Of a DNA stretch of 64,000 nucleotides, positions 35,398-43,562 are shown one piece after another. The first letter of the stretch is position 1. Each line of letters opens with the position of its first letter. The stretch lies in contig NZ_RYFG02000103.1 in the NCBI RefSeq assembly GCF_003994235.2, positions 1 to 64,000 on the forward strand, read 5' to 3'. Both the position numbers and the translations under genes were made by a program. The DNA comes from Candidatus Methylobacter oryzae (GTDB lineage Bacteria; Pseudomonadota; Gammaproteobacteria; Methylococcales; Methylomonadaceae). The notes under the pieces are model-generated. The model ran no database searches. It saw only the letters and a list, made by a program, of their open reading frames with translations, and was not told the origin of the DNA.

Positions 35398-35748
35398 ATG
35401 TCTGAATCACAACATAGCCGGCTCTTTCTGATTATCGGCGGATTGGGAGCCATTTTTTCCTCCCTTTGCTGTCTTGGGCCGCTATTATTGCTGGCACTGG
35501 GCTTTAGCGGCGCGTGGTTAGCCAATCTGACTGCACTGGAACCCTACCGGCCTGTTTTTATCCTCATTTCATTCATCGCACTGTTTTTTGCCTGGCGGCG
35601 TATTTTTCGCTCGCAGTCCAATTGCCAATCCGGCGAAGCGTGTGCCTCAACATCGGATCGCGGGCGGCGCGCCGTTATTTTTTACGGTGTGCTGGTGCTG
35701 GCTTTGTTAGCGCTGGTTTTTCCTTATCTTCTTCCTTTATTTTACTAG
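35398..35748 (+). CDS. merT: Mercuric ion transporter MerT
   Basis: 116-aa inner membrane protein with three helices. The Cys24-Cys25 pair (SSLCCLGP) in helix 1 and the cytoplasmic pair Cys76/Cys82 (NCQSGEAC) match MerT, which receives Hg(II) from MerP and passes it inward. It is first in the operon after the MerR-type promoter. No mercuric reductase gene follows, so imported Hg(II) would need a reductase from another locus. Confidence 0.95.
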   Translation: MSESQHSRLFLIIGGLGAIFSSLCCLGPLLLLALGFSGAWLANLTALEPYRPVFILISFIALFFAWRRIFRSQSNCQSGEACASTSDRGRRAVIFYGVLVLALLALVFPYLLPLFY

Positions 35749-35757
35749 GCGGTTTTT

Positions 35758-36048
35758 ATGAAACGATGCTTTGTTATGCTGATCATGGCTTTCGCTGTTA
35801 ACCCGCCCGTATGGGCGGCATCCCGGACCGTTGCGCTGGCGATACCCGGCATGACTTGCGCCGCCTGTCCTATCACGTTAAAAATAGCGCTTAACCGGGT
35901 AACGGGCGTGACTGCGGCGACGGTTAACTTTGACAAGCGCCAGGCCATTGTGACTTTCGACGATGCCAAAACCAATGCCGAAGCACTGGTTCGCGCTACC
36001 GGCGATGCCGGTTATCCATCCACTGTCATTGAAGGAATTACACAATGA
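35758..36048 (+). CDS. merP: Periplasmic mercury-binding protein MerP
   Basis: 96 aa with a signal peptide (cleaved near WAA) and a heavy-metal-associated domain. GMTCAAC at residues 31-37 gives Cys34 and Cys37 for Hg(II). MerP delivers Hg(II) to MerT. It lies 9 bp after merT and overlaps the next gene by 4 bp. Confidence 0.95.
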   Translation: MKRCFVMLIMAFAVNPPVWAASRTVALAIPGMTCAACPITLKIALNRVTGVTAATVNFDKRQAIVTFDDAKTNAEALVRATGDAGYPSTVIEGITQ

Positions 36049-36266
36049 AGCATGTCATTTTGGAATCCACACTGATTTGCCCGGAGTGCGGGTTCAGTAA
36101 AACCGAACAAATGCCCACCGATGCCTGTCAATGGTTCTACGAATGCCAGGGCTGCCATAGTTTACTAAAACCAAAGCCCGGAGATTGCTGCGTGTTTTGT
36201 TCTTACGGCAGCGTCGCTTGCCCTCCGGTTCAAATGCAGGGGAAACATTCGGGATGTTGCGGTTGA
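36045..36266 (+). CDS. GDCCVxC-motif protein
   Basis: 73-aa Cys-rich protein: CPECG, ECQGCHSLLKP, GDCCVFCSYGSVACPP, and a terminal GCCG. It belongs to the GDCCVxC (seleno)protein group often found next to merT/merP. Some homologues use selenocysteine at the motif; here all codons are ordinary Cys. It probably binds Hg or another soft metal, though the role is not established. Start ATG overlaps the merP stop (ATGA). Confidence 0.85.
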   Translation: MKHVILESTLICPECGFSKTEQMPTDACQWFYECQGCHSLLKPKPGDCCVFCSYGSVACPPVQMQGKHSGCCG

Positions 36267-36291
36267 TTGAAAAAGGGATTCGAGGTCGAAC

Positions 36292-36936
36292 ATGAACAAA
36301 TTGTTGATCGCATTTTTAACCGCTTTAACGATGCAGCAACTTGCCGCCGAACCCCAAGTGCCGCTTGGCGAATTCAGCCGTAACCGCCTGGATGGCTGGG
36401 AGCGCAAGAGTTTTAAAGGCGAAACCCGCTATCGGCTGCAAACGCTGGATGGCGTTGTTGTACTGGCAGCCGATAGCCAGGCTTCAGGTTCGGGACTGTT
36501 CAAAGAACAGCGCATCGATCTCGAACAGACGCCGATCTTGAATTGGTCCTGGCGCGTTAGCAACCGCTTGAGCGGCTTGAATGAGCAAAGCAAGGCCGGC
36601 GACGATTATGCGGCCCGTATTTACGTCATCATTAACGGCGGTCTGGCGTTTTGGCAGACCAAAGCGGTTAATTACGTCTGGGCCGGCAATACCGCAAAGG
36701 ATACGGTCTGGCCTAACGCCTTTGCAGGCAACCATGCGATGATGATTGCGGTGCGCGGCCCGGAAGCGGCGCCGAATGTCTGGCATAGCGAAAAGCGCAA
36801 CGTCCGTGCCGACTTGAAAAATCTGTTCGGCGAGGACTTCAACCATATCGATGGCGTAGCGTTGATGACCGATACCGACAACAGCAACGGACAGGTTTCC
36901 GCTTTTTACGGCGATATTTGGTTTTCCAAGGATTAA
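36292..36936 (+). CDS. DUF3047 family exported protein
   Basis: 214 aa with a signal peptide ending near LAAEP. The mature part shows ILNWSWRVSNRLSGLNEQSKA-type and GDDYAARIYVIINGG and KAVNYVWAGN blocks that match DUF3047 proteins. Trp-rich and probably beta-sandwich. It follows the mer genes by 25 bp, but a functional link with mercury is not supported by sequence. Confidence 0.8.
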   Translation: MNKLLIAFLTALTMQQLAAEPQVPLGEFSRNRLDGWERKSFKGETRYRLQTLDGVVVLAADSQASGSGLFKEQRIDLEQTPILNWSWRVSNRLSGLNEQSKAGDDYAARIYVIINGGLAFWQTKAVNYVWAGNTAKDTVWPNAFAGNHAMMIAVRGPEAAPNVWHSEKRNVRADLKNLFGEDFNHIDGVALMTDTDNSNGQVSAFYGDIWFSKD

Positions 36937-36965
36937 GGACATCGCTTGTTTTGATTGACTTGCAT

Positions 36966-36998
36966 GAGGGCCCGGCATTTTCGAGCCCTTGGTTTTTT
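36966..36998 (+). terminator. Terminator after the DUF3047 gene
   Basis: Stem AGGGC (36967-36971) with GCCCT (36985-36989), then GG and six T residues. It is short but placed 30 bp after the stop codon, in the convergent gap to the flavoprotein gene. Confidence 0.5.
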
Positions 36999-37002
36999 AA
37001 TC

Positions 37003-38256
37003 TTAAGCCGCGGCGAGCTGTTTTAGCCTGTCGTGAATCACTCCGGCCAGGTATTGCGCATCTTCGGCAATGCCCAAAAAGCGGCCTGAACCCCAGGTGT
37101 TAAGCCAGGGCAGGCCGATAAAATAAAGCCCTTGTTCACGGGTTATTCCGCGCTTGAATTGCGGATGGCCCCGGCCGTCGAAAACCGGCAGTTCTATCCA
37201 GCTGTAATCGGGCCGGAAGCCGATTGCCCAGACAATCGACGTAATACCGGCGGCGTCGGCATCCAAAATGGTCGGATCGAATTCGGGTTCCCAGACTTTC
37301 CTGAACGGCGGCTCTTCCGGCGCATCGATACCGTTGTCTGCGATATAGCGGTCGATGTCCTCGCGAATCCGCACATAGACGTCGTCGGCTTCGTCGAGGT
37401 TTTTGGTTAAATCGGCTTTAAATTCCAGCGTCGCGCCTTGGATATTCGCCATGCTGCCGTAGAGTTTGACGCCTTCCAATGCGAATTTGCGCAAGTCGAT
37501 TTCGTGGCCGCCGTTGCGTCCGGTCAGGTAGTGGTTGGTTTTGTGTTTAGCCGCATCGCCTAGCGGGTGCTTATCGACCGTCATTTGATAAAAGCCCAGG
37601 TCGTACAGCCATTCCGTGGTTTCGCGGCCGCGATACAGCCGCGGCGAGCGCGGCGCATTGCCGACCGCCAGATGTACTTTGCGTCCGGCCAGGTGCAAAT
37701 CTTCCATCAACTGCACGCCGGATTGGCCGGAACCGACCACTAGCACTTCGCCGTCCGGAAGTTGTTGCGGGTTGTGGTAATGCATCGAATGAACCTGGGT
37801 AATGTGATCGGGAAGGCTGTGCGCATAATCCGGCACAATCGGAATATCGTAGCCGCCGGTTGCCACGACCAGATGATCGGCCGTGAACTCGCCGGCGCTG
37901 GTCGTCACCTCAAGCCGGCCTTGTTTGCCGCGGCGGACGCGGGTTACGGCCACCCCTTCGTTGACCGGCGCGTTGACCTTGTCGGCGAACGCTTCGACAT
38001 AGTCGACGATCTCGTCCTTGAGCATGAAGCCTTGCGGATCGTCGCCCTGATAAGGAAAATCCGGCAGCTGGCATTGCCAGTTCGGCGTCACCAGGCAAAA
38101 GCTGTCCCAGCGGTCGTTGCGCCAGGAATGAGCGATCCGGTTTTTCTCGAAGACGACATGGCTGATGTTGAACTGTTGCAGGTAATAGCTGACCGATAAG
38201 CCGGCTTGGCCGCCGCCGACGATAATGACTTGGTAATGCGGGTGTTGATTGCTCAT
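37003..38256 (-). CDS. MSMEG_0569-family flavin-dependent oxidoreductase
   Basis: 417-aa flavoprotein monooxygenase-like enzyme. FAD site GGGQAGLS at the N-terminus, second Rossmann site VVGSGQSGVQ near residue 172, and IVWAIGFRPDYSWI near the C-terminus. The overall pattern of two GxGxxG sites fits the MSMEG_0569 family that always accompanies the Nit1C cluster. It is the last gene of the cluster and is separated from the rest by a hairpin repeat, so it may be transcribed at a lower level. Confidence 0.85.
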   Translation of the reverse strand: MSNQHPHYQVIIVGGGQAGLSVSYYLQQFNISHVVFEKNRIAHSWRNDRWDSFCLVTPNWQCQLPDFPYQGDDPQGFMLKDEIVDYVEAFADKVNAPVNEGVAVTRVRRGKQGRLEVTTSAGEFTADHLVVATGGYDIPIVPDYAHSLPDHITQVHSMHYHNPQQLPDGEVLVVGSGQSGVQLMEDLHLAGRKVHLAVGNAPRSPRLYRGRETTEWLYDLGFYQMTVDKHPLGDAAKHKTNHYLTGRNGGHEIDLRKFALEGVKLYGSMANIQGATLEFKADLTKNLDEADDVYVRIREDIDRYIADNGIDAPEEPPFRKVWEPEFDPTILDADAAGITSIVWAIGFRPDYSWIELPVFDGRGHPQFKRGITREQGLYFIGLPWLNTWGSGRFLGIAEDAQYLAGVIHDRLKQLAAA

Positions 38257-38311
38257 GATGTTCTCTCGTTGTTATGTGACGGTTTGTGATTGTTCTCGTT
38301 TTCTGCCAGTT

Positions 38312-38372
38312 AGACCTTCCAGGTTTTTACTGGAGCCGCCGGGAGCGTCTCCAGTAAAAACCTGGAAGGTCT
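38312..38372. repeat. AGACCTTCCAGG palindrome, copy 2 (with nested arm)
   Basis: Outer arms AGACCTTCCAGGTTTTTACT and its complement, with an inner TGGAG...CTCCA stem. The long form of the repeat, like 63347-63430. It lies inside the Nit1C cluster between the MSMEG_0570-like gene and the flavoprotein gene. Confidence 0.88.
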
Positions 38373-38395
38373 GTCTACCGGCTCGGCCTACATCC

Positions 38396-38683
38396 TTAGC
38401 CGATAAACTCTTCGATCAAAATTTTCGGGTTTTCACTATCGGAAAAGTTCGCCGCGATAGCTTCAATTTCGTCCAGTTGGCTCATCGCGCTGGAGCAGGT
38501 GTAACCGTATTTCTGCCGTACCCGCTCGCTGGCGATTTGCAGGGCCGCACGGCTACGGGCGAGAAAATCGTCCAGTTCGTAAGTCTCGCCCGGTTTAAAA
38601 AAATCCTTGATTACTTGCGACGGCGAATAACAAAGGCTGGTGGATTGGTCCGGCCAGCGGACGCGAAAACGCATTTCAGGCAT
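38396..38683 (-). CDS. MSMEG_0570-family nitrogen starvation response protein
   Basis: 95 aa from the ATG at 38683 (MPEMRFRVRWPD), preceded by an AGAGGA site; the frame extends further upstream without support. Blocks SLCYSPSQVIKDFFKPGETY and SERVRQKYGYTCSSA are typical of the MSMEG_0570 family. Activity is unknown; the small size suggests an accessory or carrier role for the enzymes of the cluster. Confidence 0.85.
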   Translation of the reverse strand: MPEMRFRVRWPDQSTSLCYSPSQVIKDFFKPGETYELDDFLARSRAALQIASERVRQKYGYTCSSAMSQLDEIEAIAANFSDSENPKILIEEFIG

Positions 38684-38764
38684 GGATAAGTCCTCTTGCC
38701 GTATGTTGTAAAAAGTAGGATACGCATCGCGTACCGATTTCAATTTTTTCGCTGGATCGAATCT

Positions 38765-39754
38765 TCACAAGGTACGCGATGCGTACCTTTCCGGTTTTAT
38801 GCCGCATCCGGTCAACGGCTCAGCATGTAAATCCCATAACAGTTCTTCACTACCCGCATCGGCAACGCGCAAGCGGCCCGACGCATCGGTTTCTCCGATT
38901 ACCGAGCAGGCAATGCCGCGTTCTGAAAAACGCCCAATAACGGCTTCGCTATGCTTATCTTCCACGCTCAGCACAAAACCGTAACTTGGAAAACAGCACA
39001 GCCAACGTTCTAACGGAATATCCGGCGGGCGCGGTATCGCTGCAATATCGATCACGCCGCCCAAACCTGAGCTTTCCAACAGCATCAGCACCGTGCCTAT
39101 CAAACCGGCCATGCTGATGTCCTTCGCCGCCGCACATAGCCCACCTTCGGCAAGCTGCGGCAATAGTTCCAGGTCTTCGCGCAAGCGTTCCTGCGGTGAA
39201 CCGGTGCTCGCATCCCACCAGGCATGAGGCTCGCGAAAATGCCCGCGCAAATCGACCGCCGCCAGCAGCTTTTGTCCGGCTTTTGCCGCAAAACTGCTGA
39301 GCAGCTTATTCGCGCGGCCGAGAATCGCGACCGACAACTGCGGCCGGTCGCTGCGAAGATTGCTGTGCCCGCCGGCGATCGGCACGCGATAAATTTCGGA
39401 GGCGGCGGCCATGCCTTCGAGTACCGGTTTGGCTTGCGCTTCGCCGTCGCTCCAGATCGCATCGACGACCGCAATCGGCCGGCCGCCCATCGCGTAGATG
39501 TCGCTGACGTTGACCATCACGCCGCAATAACCGGCAAACCAGGGTTGGGTCGCGACAAACTCGTTCAGGAAGCCTTCGGCCGCGAACAATAAAAAACCGT
39601 CGCGGTCGGCTATCGCGGCGCAGTCGTCGCCGAGCGCAATTGCGCCGGACGGCATGCGTTTGTTAAGCAGGCCGGTCACGGCGGCGATGTCGCGCTTGTG
39701 CGCCAGGCCGATGCTTTTCTTTACGCTTTGCGTCAGGCGGTTTAAATCGTTCAT
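38765..39754 (-). CDS. Sll0787-family AIR-synthase-like protein
   Basis: 329 aa from the ATG at 39754 (MNDLNR), overlapping the GNAT gene by 4 bp. The fold is PurM-like: LGDDCAAIAD near the N-terminus is the metal/ATP-binding Asp motif, with VNVSDIYAMGG and DISMAGLIG as further PurM-family signatures. PurM-like enzymes (AIR synthase, HypE, ThiL, SelD) use ATP to activate a carbonyl or carboxyl group. In the Nit1C cluster this is the expected Sll0787 member. Confidence 0.88.
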   Translation of the reverse strand: MNDLNRLTQSVKKSIGLAHKRDIAAVTGLLNKRMPSGAIALGDDCAAIADRDGFLLFAAEGFLNEFVATQPWFAGYCGVMVNVSDIYAMGGRPIAVVDAIWSDGEAQAKPVLEGMAAASEIYRVPIAGGHSNLRSDRPQLSVAILGRANKLLSSFAAKAGQKLLAAVDLRGHFREPHAWWDASTGSPQERLREDLELLPQLAEGGLCAAAKDISMAGLIGTVLMLLESSGLGGVIDIAAIPRPPDIPLERWLCCFPSYGFVLSVEDKHSEAVIGRFSERGIACSVIGETDASGRLRVADAGSEELLWDLHAEPLTGCGIKPERYASRTL

Positions 39755-40293
39755 GCCGCAACCCTGCCGGTCGCAATAAAGCCGGTTTCGCCATCGGCAT
39801 AAGGCGGATACCAAGCTAAATCGGCCTGCATCAAATGATGCGGCCTGCCGTGCAGTTCGATTTCCTGCAACGATCGCCAGTGCAGGCGGCGAAACAACGG
39901 CACGTTGCGGCTTTGCACTTGGGCCAGGAAAGTATGGCAACCCTGGGCATGGGCGCTGGTGACGGCCAGGCGGATCAGCGCCGCGCCCAAGTTGCCCAGT
40001 TTGCGGTAGTCGGCCGCGACCGCCAGCCGCGAACCCCACCAAACGCCGGGTTCGCTTTGGTGAATGCGGACCGTGCCGACCACTTCGTCGGGCAGGCCGC
40101 CGACGCAGGCCAGCGCGACAATCGGCGTCGCAATTTGGTCGATGTCGTCAATATCATTGTCTTCAAAAACGCCTTGTTCCTCGCAAAACACAGCTTGCCG
40201 CAAGCGCAGCATTTGCTCGCGTTCCCAATCTTGCGTTACCCATTTGACCAGGTACTCGTTGGGCATAAAACGATTGATAGCTTCGTTCAACAT
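39751..40293 (-). CDS. MSMEG_0567/Sll0786-type GNAT acyltransferase
   Basis: About 180 aa from the ATG at 40293, which leaves 1 bp to the radical SAM gene; a longer frame starts twelve codons earlier. LRLRQAVFCEEQGVF and the acetyl-CoA loop WWGSRLAVAADYRKLGNLG are GNAT features, followed by FLAQVQSRNVPLFRRLHW. In actinobacteria this domain is fused to the AIR-synthase-like one; here the two genes overlap by 4 bp, consistent with a working pair. Confidence 0.85.
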   Translation of the reverse strand: MLNEAINRFMPNEYLVKWVTQDWEREQMLRLRQAVFCEEQGVFEDNDIDDIDQIATPIVALACVGGLPDEVVGTVRIHQSEPGVWWGSRLAVAADYRKLGNLGAALIRLAVTSAHAQGCHTFLAQVQSRNVPLFRRLHWRSLQEIELHGRPHHLMQADLAWYPPYADGETGFIATGRVAA

Positions 40294-40294
40294 A

Positions 40295-41380
40295 TCAAAT
40301 CTCGTAACTGGAAAGGGCCGAGCAAGCACCGCATTTGGCGCAACCGGCTTTCATGTCGGCGGAGCGCAGCCCGGCTTGTTTCAGCATCGCGCCCAGAGGT
40401 TGCAAAATGTCTCGCATGAAGCGTGGGTCGGGTGATGGATGATCGGCCAGCGGCGTGCCGGTGATCGGTATGAAAGGCACGACGAACGGGTAAACGCCTT
40501 TACCGATCAACTGTTCGCAAACGCTCAGTATCGCTTCCGCGCTATCGCCAAGCCCGGCCAGGATATAGGTGCTGACTTCTCCCCGGCCGAACACGGCCAC
40601 CGCCGCATCGAAAGCGTCCATGTAACGTTCCAACGGCACGCCGGCCTTGCCGGGCATGATGCGGGCGCGGACTTTCGACGTGACGGCTTCCAGGTGCATG
40701 CCCAAACTGTCGATGCCGGCTTTTTTCATAAGCCCGAACCAGCTATCGTCGTCCGGCGGTTCGCATTGGCCTTGAATCGGCAAAGCGACGGCGGCTTTCA
40801 CCGCGCGGGCGCTTTCGCACAAAATCGCCGCGCCGCGATCGCTCAGGTTCGGCGTGCCGGTCGTGATGACCATATGCTTGACGCCATCCAGCTCGACCGC
40901 GGCGCGGGCGACTTCGGCCAACTGCTCCGGCGTTTTGCGCAGGATGGTTCGACCGGCTTTCAGCGATTGCACAATCGCGCAAAACTGGCAGGATTTTTTG
41001 CGGTTGCCGTAGCGGATGCAGGATTGCAATACCGTTGTAGCCAGTACATCGGACGCATGCAAGGTCGCGATATGGGAATAGGGCACGCCGTCTTCGGTTT
41101 TTAAATCGTAAAAACGCGGCCGGCGGGGAAATGCAATCGAGTCGATGACGCGGCCATCGCGGCGGATAATGCTGATGCCGTGTTGGTCGGGAGTTGAGGC
41201 GGTAAACGGCGATTTGGCCGCGCCGATCGTTGTAATCGGCACCATTACGGTCTTGCCGCCGATGCTGACGGCTTTGTGATCGGACGGACCGGCGCCGCCG
41301 CGGCGGACGGCCATGCCCGATTCGGCGTCTTCCAGCCGTAATCCCAACGATTGCAGCTCGGTGATTAGCTGTTTATTCAT
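40295..41380 (-). CDS. MSMEG_0568-family radical SAM enzyme
   Basis: 361 aa from the ATG at 41380, overlapping the nitrilase gene by 8 bp. The [4Fe-4S] motif is unusual: Cys121, Cys131 and Cys134 (CX9CX2C, in [15 protein letters not shown]) instead of CX3CX2C. GGE-like and strand motifs follow ([19 protein letters not shown]). Near the end, Cys347, Cys350 and Cys353 (CAKCGAC) could bind a second cluster. The substrate is unknown. It is the central enzyme of the Nit1C cluster. Confidence 0.88.
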   Translation of the reverse strand: MNKQLITELQSLGLRLEDAESGMAVRRGGAGPSDHKAVSIGGKTVMVPITTIGAAKSPFTASTPDQHGISIIRRDGRVIDSIAFPRRPRFYDLKTEDGVPYSHIATLHASDVLATTVLQSCIRYGNRKKSCQFCAIVQSLKAGRTILRKTPEQLAEVARAAVELDGVKHMVITTGTPNLSDRGAAILCESARAVKAAVALPIQGQCEPPDDDSWFGLMKKAGIDSLGMHLEAVTSKVRARIMPGKAGVPLERYMDAFDAAVAVFGRGEVSTYILAGLGDSAEAILSVCEQLIGKGVYPFVVPFIPITGTPLADHPSPDPRFMRDILQPLGAMLKQAGLRSADMKAGCAKCGACSALSSYEI

Positions 41381-42356
41381 GACTGGCTTGCTCGCTGTTT
41401 TGGAGGATTGGAAAAGGAAGCGCTTCATCGTTGAACATCGGCTCCGCCGGCCTGCCGTTGATTCTCAGGCTTAACAATTCCGGGCGGGCGTAATGGCCGA
41501 CCGAGTCCATCATGCGTTTGCGTTTGGTAATCAGCGACATGTCCAGGTCGGCGATGACGATGCCTTCGCCGGAGCGCAACGGTTCGGCCAGATGCCGGCC
41601 TTCGGGCGATATGATGGCGGTGCAACAGCCGTCGCGCAGTGCTTTTTGCAAATCCGGGTCCGGCGTCACCGATTCGATTTGCTCGTCGCTTAACCAGCCG
41701 GTCGCGTTAATCACGAAGCAACCGGCTTCCAGCGCATGATGACGAATAGTCACTTCAATCTGTTCGGCGAAAATCGGTCCGACCAGCGAGCCCGGAAACT
41801 GGCTGCAATGGATTTCCTCGTGCTGCGCCATCAACGCATAGCGGGCCAGCGGGTTGTAATGTTCCCAGCAAGCCAAAGCGCCGATCCGTCCGACGCCGGT
41901 CTCGACCACTTTCAGGCCGGATGCGTCGCCTTGGCCCCAGATCATCCGTTCATGATAGGTCGGCGTGATTTTTCGGCGTTTTAAAGCCAGCTTGCCGCAT
42001 TCGTCGAAAATCAATTGCGTGTTGTAAAGACTGCCGTGGTCGCGCTCGTTGACGCCCAGCACCACGACCACGCCCAGCGAACGGGCCAGCGCCGCAACCG
42101 CATCGGTGGCGGGTCCCGGCACGGCCGGCGCATGTTCGTAGAGCTTTAGATGCTCGCGGCCCGCGGCGACCGGCGGCAGCACGAACGAAAAATACGGGTA
42201 GTAAGGCACAAAGGTTTCCGGGAATACCACCAACTGCGCGCCTTCCTTGGCCGCATCGCCGATGGCTTGGCAAACTTTGTCGATAGTGCCGGTAGCTGAA
42301 TCGAACACCGGCGCAATCTGTACCGCCGCCGCCCTGACAATTCTTGTCGATGTCAC
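41373..42356 (-). CDS. Nitrilase (Nit6803/Nit1C type)
   Basis: 327-aa carbon-nitrogen hydrolase with the catalytic triad Glu47 (VVFPETF), Lys129 ([11 protein letters not shown]) and Cys163 (LACWEHYNP). The CWEH context and the E at the Nit-type positions mark a true nitrilase rather than an amidase. Nit6803 of Synechocystis (Sll0784) is the characterised relative and hydrolyses organic nitriles. In some proteobacteria the cluster has been linked to growth on cyanide. It is second in the operon here. Confidence 0.92.
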   Translation of the reverse strand: MTSTRIVRAAAVQIAPVFDSATGTIDKVCQAIGDAAKEGAQLVVFPETFVPYYPYFSFVLPPVAAGREHLKLYEHAPAVPGPATDAVAALARSLGVVVVLGVNERDHGSLYNTQLIFDECGKLALKRRKITPTYHERMIWGQGDASGLKVVETGVGRIGALACWEHYNPLARYALMAQHEEIHCSQFPGSLVGPIFAEQIEVTIRHHALEAGCFVINATGWLSDEQIESVTPDPDLQKALRDGCCTAIISPEGRHLAEPLRSGEGIVIADLDMSLITKRKRMMDSVGHYARPELLSLRINGRPAEPMFNDEALPFPILQNSEQASHE

Positions 42357-42400
42357 AATCTGTACTCCTGTTGCTGATTATTCTGGGGGAAAAACAGTTG

Positions 42401-42476
42401 GTCCACGAAAAGCACGAAAAAATATTAAATGTGTATCTACCCGATTTATTTCGTGCTTTTCGTGTCTTTCGTGGAC
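42401..42476. repeat. GTCCACGAAAAGCACGAAA palindrome, full copy
   Basis: A nearly perfect palindrome: GTCCACGAAAAGCACGAAA at one end, TTTCGTGCTTTTCGTG with GTGGAC at the other. It occupies the 150-bp gap between the Sll0783-like gene and the nitrilase gene, so it lies inside the operon. As a transcript it would form a long hairpin that could protect or tune the downstream mRNA. Confidence 0.85.
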
Positions 42477-42506
42477 AAAACCGCCGTTTTCAGTATTGCG
42501 AGTGAT

Positions 42507-42989
42507 TTACATCGTCCAGGTATCCAGGATCAAAGCGTTCTCGCGGCGATGGATCAGCACGATGTCCAGCACATCCAGCGGGCTGATCGGACGGATGCCT
42601 TCGATCAGGCTGGGTTCGCCGTGGCCGTACAAAGCTTGCAGCGCGAACCGGCAGGCGTAAACCTTGCCGCCTTCGGCGATGAATTTGTTGATCTGGTTGG
42701 TGTAGTTTTGATGGCCCGGAAAAGCCTCGTCGCCCAAGCGCGGAAAGCCGCGTTGAATGCCCAGCGTTACGCCCGGCCCGTATAGCAGGATTGAAGTCTC
42801 AAAACCCTTGCGTTGCAGGCGGGTGGCTTGCAACAGGTTTACGTAGCCGATAGAGCCTTCAAAGGCGACGGTGTGGAATTTGACCAGGGCTTTTTCGCCC
42901 GGTTCGGCTTTGACGTCCTCGAAGACTTTCTCTTCGTAATCGACAAAAAAATCGCCTTTAACGTGAGCTGGTTTTTGAACTGCCGGCAT
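42507..42989 (-). CDS. MSMEG_0572/Sll0783-family nitrogen starvation response protein
   Basis: 160 aa from the ATG at 42989 ([10 protein letters not shown]), preceded by GAGGAA; the longer frame upstream runs through a terminator hairpin. Family blocks: [55 protein letters not shown]. In Synechocystis, Sll0783 is strongly induced by nitrogen starvation and affects PHB accumulation. It resembles a DsrE-like fold, but activity is not known. First gene of the cluster. Confidence 0.9.
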   Translation of the reverse strand: MPAVQKPAHVKGDFFVDYEEKVFEDVKAEPGEKALVKFHTVAFEGSIGYVNLLQATRLQRKGFETSILLYGPGVTLGIQRGFPRLGDEAFPGHQNYTNQINKFIAEGGKVYACRFALQALYGHGEPSLIEGIRPISPLDVLDIVLIHRRENALILDTWTM

Positions 42990-43010
42990 CGGATATTCCT
43001 CGTAATAAAT

Positions 43011-43039
43011 AAAAAAGCCCTGCATCGCGGGATGCAGGG
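43011..43039 (-). terminator. Terminator-like hairpin in the leader of the Nit1C cluster
   Basis: On the minus strand CCCTGCAT (43039-43032) pairs with ATGCAGGG (43025-43018) around a short GC-rich loop, followed by C and TTTTTT. It lies 22 bases upstream of the first start codon, in the direction of transcription. This is the layout of an attenuator, but a terminator of a short upstream transcript is also possible. Confidence 0.65.
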
Positions 43040-43311
43040 AAGAGCTATGGCTGTCAATCGCTGAGGGGAATCGACGGGACATAGTTTACGAACGAGACAG
43101 AATTGCTGACAGATTCAGGAAAAAACGATTTTTAGGGTACAGATTGCGGTTTTAAGTCATCTGTTATGCCGCATAAACCGGATAACTGTTATGGAAAAGG
43201 GACGAGTAATTTGAATGGAGAGTATGTCGTTTATCTCGTTCCCACGCGGCGCGCTTATCGTTATACACAAATATTTCGCGAGATGTTATTCCTTACCTAC
43301 GTTAGACGGGA

Positions 43312-43445
43312 AACATGCGGATAGCAGACCTTCCAAATTTTTAAAACCTGGAAGGTCTAACTCGCGCAACGCTCAACGGAACAACCAGATTTCAGGCCTA
43401 CGCCGAGATGTGTATAACGGCGAGCGCGGCGCGTAGGAACGAGAG
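43312..43445 (-). repeat. 130-bp composite repeat, inverted relative to 62361-62492
   Basis: Contains the AGACCTTCC palindrome (43326-43358) plus flanks such as CTCGCGCAACGCTCAACGGA and CCAGATTTCAGGCCTACG. The same order of blocks occurs on the opposite strand at 62361-62492 with roughly nine bases in ten the same. It lies between the two divergent promoters of the Nit1C cluster and the MocR gene. Confidence 0.85.
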
Positions 43446-43562
43446 ATATGAGTGGGGCTGGAGCAATAAGCGGCGATACAATATAAAAAACTAAACTATC
43501 AAGCAGTACAGTTATGCTAAATTCGTCGAACCCAGCTTAAAGCGCAGAAATCCAAAAACTAT

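Noticed and set aside
36045-36266. Selenoprotein with in-frame TGA
   Set aside because: The GDCCVxC motif is encoded by ordinary Cys codons and there is no in-frame TGA or SECIS-like hairpin.
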